The notes beneath the pieces were generated by a model that was given only the letters and a program-made list of their open reading frames with translations, did not search any database and was not told the origin of the DNA. The translations under genes and the position numbers were made by a program. A stretch of 41,850 bases of DNA from Nitrosomonadaceae bacterium (GTDB taxonomy: Bacteria > Pseudomonadota > Gammaproteobacteria > Burkholderiales > Usitatibacteraceae). The DNA lies in NCBI GenBank assembly GCA_021300055.1, contig JAJTHU010000057.1, positions 1-41,850 of the forward strand, written 5' to 3'. Shown here piece after piece: positions 36,964 to 41,850 of this stretch (position 1 is its first letter; the number at the start of each line of letters is the position of its first letter).

Positions 36964-37425
36964 TTAGGCCTTGAGCAGTTTGTTGATGATCTTCCAATGC
37001 GCTGGGCTCACCGGCGTGATCGACAAGCGATTGCCACGCTGCAGGATGATCAAATCAGCAAGCGCTTCAATCGACCTCAATTCAGCGAGCGACAAAAGGC
37101 GCGTCTTTCGCACCAGCTCAACATCGACCAACATCCAGCGAGGGCTTTCGCGGGTCGCCTTCGCGTCGAAGTATTTGCTCTTGCGGTCGAACTGCGTTTC
37201 GTCTGGGTAGGCGTTCGAACAAACCTTCGCCAGCCCCGCGATTCCCGGCTCCGGGCAAGACGAGTGGTAGAAGAGAACGTCGTCCCCGACCTTCATTTGG
37301 TCGCGCATGTAATTGCGCGCCAAGTAATTTCGCACACCAAACCACGGCACTGTGCGAGTTCGGACGAGATCGTCGATCGAGAATTCGTCCGGCTCCGACT
37401 TCATTAACCAGCAAGCCACTTGCAC
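36964..37425 (-). CDS. EVE domain protein
   Basis: WLMKSEPDEFSIDDL, VRNYLARNYMRDQMKVGDDVLFYHSSCPEPGIAGLAKV. The ORF listed to 37614 overreaches into the 6S RNA; GTG 37425 or GTG 37419 are plausible starts. Confidence 0.9.
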   Translation of the reverse strand: MQVACWLMKSEPDEFSIDDLVRTRTVPWFGVRNYLARNYMRDQMKVGDDVLFYHSSCPEPGIAGLAKVCSNAYPDETQFDRKSKYFDAKATRESPRWMLVDVELVRKTRLLSLAELRSIEALADLIILQRGNRLSITPVSPAHWKIINKLLKA

Positions 37426-37494
37426 TCCATATCGTTTTTTTGCTGACCGCGCTTCGCGGCAGATAGCGCAGCCAGCGCGAAATGCCCAAAATGA

Positions 37495-37665
37495 AAAAGG
37501 GCAAAAGCAGCACGCTACTTTTGCCCTACGGGATGAACTTGAGTGTTCGCTTGAAGCCGCACCTTGAACGCGAGGGTTCAAGGGAGGAAGCACACTGGCT
37601 ACCGTCAGGTTCACCCGCGTGGGGCGATCACACTGGTAACACTAAGCGCACAACCATCGACACGT
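37495..37665 (-). ncRNA. ssrS: 6S RNA; ends approximate
   Basis: Location downstream of zapA; minus strand CCTCCCTTGAACCCTCGCGTTCAAGG (conserved 6S hairpin), pairing termini (AGTGTT/AACACT), terminator hairpin AGGGCAAAAGTAGCGTGCTGCTTTTGCCCTTTTT. Confidence 0.82.
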
Positions 37666-37748
37666 AGTCTATTGGTTCAAAGGATGTAAGCCGCAAGCGA
37701 ACGCTCAAACCCACCCTCGCCTACGTCTTCGCGAGTGCAGCGCAAGAA

Positions 37749-38108
37749 CTAAAACAGCTTTTCTTGCTCCGAGACGGCTTTCTCAAGGATTGATTCGAAC
37801 GTATTGATTCTACCCCTGACATAGACCTCGTCAACGGCGTTGCCGGAATTAGAGGTTGCAGGCGCGTTCGTTGGGATTGTGTCCCCTGCCCTTAGGTAAT
37901 GTAGGTGTTCGTGCGCAAGGTTGAGTGCTGCCATGATTGCAATGCGCTCGTTGCCGACAACCTTGCCCGTATCCTTGATTTCCTTCATCTTTCGATTCAG
38001 CAAATCGACCGAGGCGAGAAGCTGACGCTCTTCTCCTGCGGGGGCCGCCAAGCGAAACTCACGGCCCATGACGCTAACATTGACGGCTTTTGGTTCTGAC
38101 TTGCTCAT
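37749..38108 (-). CDS. zapA: Cell division protein ZapA
   Basis: VNVSVMGREFRLAAPAGEERQLLASVDLLNRKMKEIKDTGKVVGNERIAIMAALNLAHE. Confidence 0.93.
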   Translation of the reverse strand: MSKSEPKAVNVSVMGREFRLAAPAGEERQLLASVDLLNRKMKEIKDTGKVVGNERIAIMAALNLAHEHLHYLRAGDTIPTNAPATSNSGNAVDEVYVRGRINTFESILEKAVSEQEKLF

Positions 38109-38314
38109 ACCCGCTCGCTCTCGGCTTCAGGCAATTGCGCGACAAGCGCCTCGATGCGCGTCTTGGCTTGGTCGAGCTTTTCGGAGAGGCGCTTCACTTC
38201 GTCAGTTTTCGCCGCCAATTGCTGGCGCAACTCGTTGTTTTCCGAACGCAGGCGCTGGAAAAGCGTGACGAAGTGGTTGAGCTTCTCTTCGAAGCGGGAA
38301 AAGTCGGCTTCCAT
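38105..38314 (-). CDS. ZapB-like coiled-coil protein
   Basis: 69 aa coiled coil FSRFEEKLNHFVTLFQRLRSENNELRQQLAAKTDEVKRLSEKLDQA, overlapping zapA. Confidence 0.8.
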   Translation of the reverse strand: MEADFSRFEEKLNHFVTLFQRLRSENNELRQQLAAKTDEVKRLSEKLDQAKTRIEALVAQLPEAESERV

Positions 38315-38402
38315 AGCGCACAGAGTAGCAAAAAAATGTCTTTCGCGTCAATGCATAACGCGACTTTTTGAAGGTAAGTTCGTTAAATCTACGGGGGATG
38401 AC

Positions 38403-39293
38403 TCAAATTTTGACGCCGTACTCGGCAAAGAGGCGCTCGCGCACCTCGTTGTCGATGGCGCTAGGCGCCGTGGCATTCGCCTGCCCTGCCGTAAGCGTCG
38501 CACGGGTAACGCCGTGGTAGTGCCTCAACGCGGTGGAAAACCACGGTTCGCCAAGGCCGACAAATTGCTGCCCCGAATGCCGCAAGGCGGCGTGGATGCG
38601 GGCCCCAGTGTCGTACTCGTTGAACGGACTAAGTTCGCCGTGACGCGCAATTCGCGCCTCGGCATACCAACGCTGACCGATCCCACGCAGGAAAGGCACA
38701 CGCTGGCGCGCATAAAACAGTTTGGACAGCTGCCGGCTCCACGGGATTTCTAAGTAATCGCGCGAGTGCATGAACGTGCTTCCAGCGCGAAGCGCGTCGC
38801 GAACCGGCGCTACTCGCATCAGACATAGCGGGATCCACATCCGCTCCATATAGCGCCCCCCCTCGATCGACGCCCCTGCGGCGCTTGGAAACCGCTCACT
38901 CGGATGAAGGAATCCAGACCCGTAGGCCGCTGGATCAGACAACGCGGTACGCATCGCGGGAACGAGTGCATCTGAGCGTATTTCAAGGTCGGAGTCGACC
39001 AGTAGCAACGTGCGATCTGACGAGTGCGAAAAAAGTGTGTCCAGGGTCTGTCCATGCGGTCGCAACGGCGCTTGAAGCAGGTCGAATTGATGCGTTCGAC
39101 GCACCTCTTGGAACCACTGCCAGCTGTTATCGGTTGACTCGCAGTCGATGACGCACACCGGCATGCCCGCGTAGCGCAATGCGCTAAGCAAAGCCAATGT
39201 GCTTACGTTACGAGTGCTGCAATTAATGATCACCGCGCGCGCATCGGCAGGCGGAAGCGCCGCAAACTGCGCCAAAAAATGCTTTGCTGACAT
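38403..39293 (-). CDS. Glycosyltransferase family 2-like protein
   Basis: RAVIINCSTRNVSTLALLSALRYAGMPVCVIDCESTDNSWQWF and DRTLLLVDSDLEIRSDAL (DxD-like). Confidence 0.75.
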   Translation of the reverse strand: MSAKHFLAQFAALPPADARAVIINCSTRNVSTLALLSALRYAGMPVCVIDCESTDNSWQWFQEVRRTHQFDLLQAPLRPHGQTLDTLFSHSSDRTLLLVDSDLEIRSDALVPAMRTALSDPAAYGSGFLHPSERFPSAAGASIEGGRYMERMWIPLCLMRVAPVRDALRAGSTFMHSRDYLEIPWSRQLSKLFYARQRVPFLRGIGQRWYAEARIARHGELSPFNEYDTGARIHAALRHSGQQFVGLGEPWFSTALRHYHGVTRATLTAGQANATAPSAIDNEVRERLFAEYGVKI

Positions 39294-39351
39294 TGCCTAA
39301 TTTTAGACGTTCGCGAAAGCCCGCCGCGCTGGTGCAGCGCTAGAATGAATG

Positions 39352-39580
39352 TGTTCGTGGTGCTCGTGTGCAGCAATGCATGCGCGTTAAACGGGAAGTG
39401 CGTGTGAGGGGTCCTGCCGCCGCGTCTTTTTGGCGGCTTGTCCCATCAATTCGCACACTGCCCCCGCAACGGTGATTGAGAACACGATGCCGAAGTACCA
39501 CTGAGTGAAGCTGGCTTGGGAAGGTGGCATCTGGCGACGTTGACGCGTCGCGCTCATCAGTCCGGATACCGGCCAAGAAC
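39352..39580 (+). promoter_or_regulatory. Cobalamin (AdoCbl) riboswitch
   Basis: GGTGCTC, TTAAACGGGAA, ACTGCCCCCGCAACGGT, GCCGAAGTACCACTG, CAGTCCGGATACCGGCC, in canonical order upstream of a BtuB-like gene. Confidence 0.96.
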
Positions 39581-39762
39581 CATCCTCGCGATATCCGCGC
39601 GAGCGATGTGGCGCGCCATCGACTGAGGTTGGTGGCGTATTGGCTTGTCGCTTGCGGGGACGCTCGCGACACACTCAATCCTTCAACATGCAATATCTTG
39701 TCTTTCGTTGCTCTCCACCTCGCCTCTTAGCACTTACCGGCTTCCCACCAACCAAATCCAAG

Positions 39763-41637
39763 ATGTCGCAGACGCAGCAGCGTCTACCGCGATACAAGCA
39801 AGCAGTGCTACCAAGCATGGCGATTGGCCTTGCTGCGCTTTGCTCAGCTGAAGCAGTCGCTTCCAGCATGGCCAGCGAGACGCTCACGGTAACGGCGACT
39901 CGCACCGCCGTCAAAAGCGGCGATGTAATGGCTCATCTGACGATCATCAACCGGCAGGAGATCGATGACGCCAGTGCACAATCGGTGTTGGAGTTGCTAC
40001 AACGTCGAGCCAACCTCGACATTCGTAGTACGGGCGGTCCCGGGCAGTCCTCCGCGATTTTTTTGCGCGGTACGAGTCCTACCCACACCTTGCTATTAGT
40101 CGACGGGCAGCGCGTCGGCTCATCAACGTCCGGGGCACCCGCGTGGGAGCACCTTTCATTGGACATGATTGACCGCATCGAAATCGTGCGCGGCCCACTG
40201 TCTGGTCTCTACGGATCAGATGCGATTGGTGGCGTCATACAAATTTTCACGCGTACGCCGCCGCGCGGTTCCGCTGCGACCAAAACGCGCGCCGAGGCGA
40301 CCGTCGGAAATTACCGAGCTGGGCATCTCGGTGCGTCGCTGGGGCTCTCCCATGAGCGGTCGAGCCTGAGCCTGTCGGCGAGCCACCGCCGCATCGACGC
40401 GCCGTCTGCGAGCAATCCCGTCTCCGGTGCGTTCACCTACAACCCGGATCGTGATGCCTATACGCAAGACAGTGCCTCGCTCAAGCTCAGCCACGAGTTG
40501 TGGCAAGGTGAACGAGTCACACTAAGCCTGTGGCAGTCGCGTGGCGACGTCCGCTTCGATGCCGGCCTTGGCAACGACGCGCGTAACCAGCAGACGCTGT
40601 CGGGCATGCAGATCGTCTCGGAGAACAACCTTACCGCATCGTGGCGGTCAAAGTTGAGCATTGGCGAGACCGTCGACTACAGCAAGATCCGATCGTCCTT
40701 TCCGGGCCGCTTCGAAACCACGCAGCGGCAGTTTTCTTGGCAAAACGAATTCGTCACTCCCGCTGGTTTGGCGCTGCTCGGTATCGAGCAGCGGCGCGAA
40801 CGCGTCGTGGCGACGACGAACTACGTTGCAACGAGTCGAACCACTGATTCTGTCTTCGGCAGCATATCGCAACGAGTGGGATCGCAGTCGTTAGCGGTCA
40901 ATGCGCGCCACGATCGCGAGGACCAATTTGGTGATCGCACGACAGGCGGCGTCACTTGGGGTTGGGAAGTATCTTCGCGTGAGCGGGTTTATCTCGCGGC
41001 AGGTAAGGCTTTTCGCGCGCCGTCCCTTAACGACCTCTACTTTCCCGGGTTCGCCAACTCGCGTCTTCGCCCTGAGCAATCCGAGTCAGGTGAATTTGGT
41101 TGGCGCCTTTCGAGCCTAGACAAGCGACGCGGCATCCCTGAATGGACCCTCAATTTGTCAGTATTTGAGAATCGCATTGATGATTTGATTGCGTTTGATG
41201 CCGCCACCTCGCGACCCCAGAACATTCGCCGCGCCCGCATTCGCGGGTGGGAGCTACAACTCGATTCGCCGTGGGCGGGTATCGATTGGCGTGCGCAAAT
41301 AACGGCTCAGCAACCACTCGACACAGACACACGCAAGCAACTACGCGGCCGTGCCAAGTTACTTGGAAGCTTTGCAGCGTCTATCACCAGAGGCCCGTGG
41401 CGCACCGGCATCGATGTCGCGTCGAGCGGTGAGCGCTTCGACTCAACCAACGCGGCACCAAGTTCGCGTATGGCCGGATACGCGTTGCTCAGCGGCTTTG
41501 TGCGCTATCAACTTAATCGCGAGTGGGAACTCTCTTTGAGCGGCAACAACCTGCTCGATAAGTCTTACGAACTCGCAAAGGGTTACAACCCGTTGGGGCG
41601 CCAGCTTATGCTCACCGCGCGATATCAAGGTCGCTAG
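39763..41637 (+). CDS. btuB: TonB-dependent receptor, BtuB-like (vitamin B12)
   Basis: Plug domain VLELLQRRANLDIRSTGGPGQSSAIFLRGTSPTHTLLLVDGQRVGSSTSGAPAWEHLSLDMIDRIEIVRGPLSGLYGSDAIGGVIQIFTR; downstream of the cobalamin riboswitch. Start 39763 or 39688. Confidence 0.93.
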   Translation: MSQTQQRLPRYKQAVLPSMAIGLAALCSAEAVASSMASETLTVTATRTAVKSGDVMAHLTIINRQEIDDASAQSVLELLQRRANLDIRSTGGPGQSSAIFLRGTSPTHTLLLVDGQRVGSSTSGAPAWEHLSLDMIDRIEIVRGPLSGLYGSDAIGGVIQIFTRTPPRGSAATKTRAEATVGNYRAGHLGASLGLSHERSSLSLSASHRRIDAPSASNPVSGAFTYNPDRDAYTQDSASLKLSHELWQGERVTLSLWQSRGDVRFDAGLGNDARNQQTLSGMQIVSENNLTASWRSKLSIGETVDYSKIRSSFPGRFETTQRQFSWQNEFVTPAGLALLGIEQRRERVVATTNYVATSRTTDSVFGSISQRVGSQSLAVNARHDREDQFGDRTTGGVTWGWEVSSRERVYLAAGKAFRAPSLNDLYFPGFANSRLRPEQSESGEFGWRLSSLDKRRGIPEWTLNLSVFENRIDDLIAFDAATSRPQNIRRARIRGWELQLDSPWAGIDWRAQITAQQPLDTDTRKQLRGRAKLLGSFAASITRGPWRTGIDVASSGERFDSTNAAPSSRMAGYALLSGFVRYQLNREWELSLSGNNLLDKSYELAKGYNPLGRQLMLTARYQGR

Positions 41638-41656
41638 CCGCGAATCAAAAGTCGCC

Positions 41657-41703
41657 TATTGGCGCGGTGTTTCGGACGTTTCGCCCCTAACACCGCGCCA
41701 ATA
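41657..41703. terminator. Strong inverted repeat between convergent genes, probable terminator
   Basis: TATTGGCGCGGTGTT (41657-41671) and AACACCGCGCCAATA (41689-41703), perfect 15-bp arms, weak T-tract. Confidence 0.65.
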
Positions 41704-41710
41704 CTAGAGT

Positions 41711-41850
41711 TTATATCTCTGTGGTTGGCGGCTTTTCTTTGCGATTCCCGCCAGCGACAACCTTGTATTCGTACAGCCGACACTCAATCTTGCCGTTGTA
41801 GAGCGGCGTGCGTCGGCTCGCGCTTAAACGAATAGCTTTCGCAAGATTGC
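41711..41850 (-). CDS. C-terminal end of a THUMP-domain class I SAM-dependent RNA methyltransferase (RlmL-like), truncated by the window
   Basis: Minus strand reads ...NLAKAIRLSASRRTPLYNGKIECRLYEYKVVAGGNRKEKPPTTEI*; the RTPLYNGxIECRLYE-type end is familiar from RlmL-like proteins. Confidence 0.65.
   Translation of the reverse strand, partial: NLAKAIRLSASRRTPLYNGKIECRLYEYKVVAGGNRKEKPPTTEI

Noticed and set aside
39340-39693. 117-aa and 95-aa minus-strand ORFs
   Set aside because: They lie over the cobalamin riboswitch and are explained by its structured GC-rich RNA.
1-41850. Novel defence, phage or biosynthetic system
   Set aside because: No integrase, transposase, toxin-antitoxin, nuclease or biosynthetic cluster was recognised; the window is mostly housekeeping genes in familiar order.

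Overview
This looks like a chromosomal segment from a betaproteobacterium (Burkholderiales-like), mostly core genes in recognisable operons. In order: a 135-bp tandem repeat at the left edge; a LytS/LytTR-type locus with two sensor kinases and one regulator; a sodium/solute symporter; ubiB, topB and dprA; a LysM protein; def, fmt, rsmB, a DUF4390 gene and an ntrY/ntrX-like pair; an aspartoacylase-like and an N-formylglutamate amidohydrolase-like gene next to a relic of a peptide ABC-transporter ATPase; aroB, aroK and pilQPONM; mrcA; an M20 peptidase; a TauE/SafE permease; an EVE-domain gene; a 6S RNA; zapA and a zapB-like gene; a glycosyltransferase; a cobalamin riboswitch with a btuB-like receptor; and the 3' end of an RlmL-like methyltransferase at the right edge. 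I found no CRISPR, phage or classical defence system. The most interesting signals are: (1) an in-frame amber codon in the 5' part of rsmB, inside an apparent 15-bp duplication; (2) a LytS-type kinase with a long extracytoplasmic coiled coil before the kinase core and a multi-pass membrane domain after it; (3) an NtrX-like regulator whose sigma54 AAA+ domain has lost the Walker A lysine and GAFTGA; (4) the truncated Opp/Dpp ATPase C-terminus overlapping the amidohydrolase gene; (5) the 135-bp palindrome-containing repeat. Annotations come from reading the translations and sequence motifs. No database search was run.
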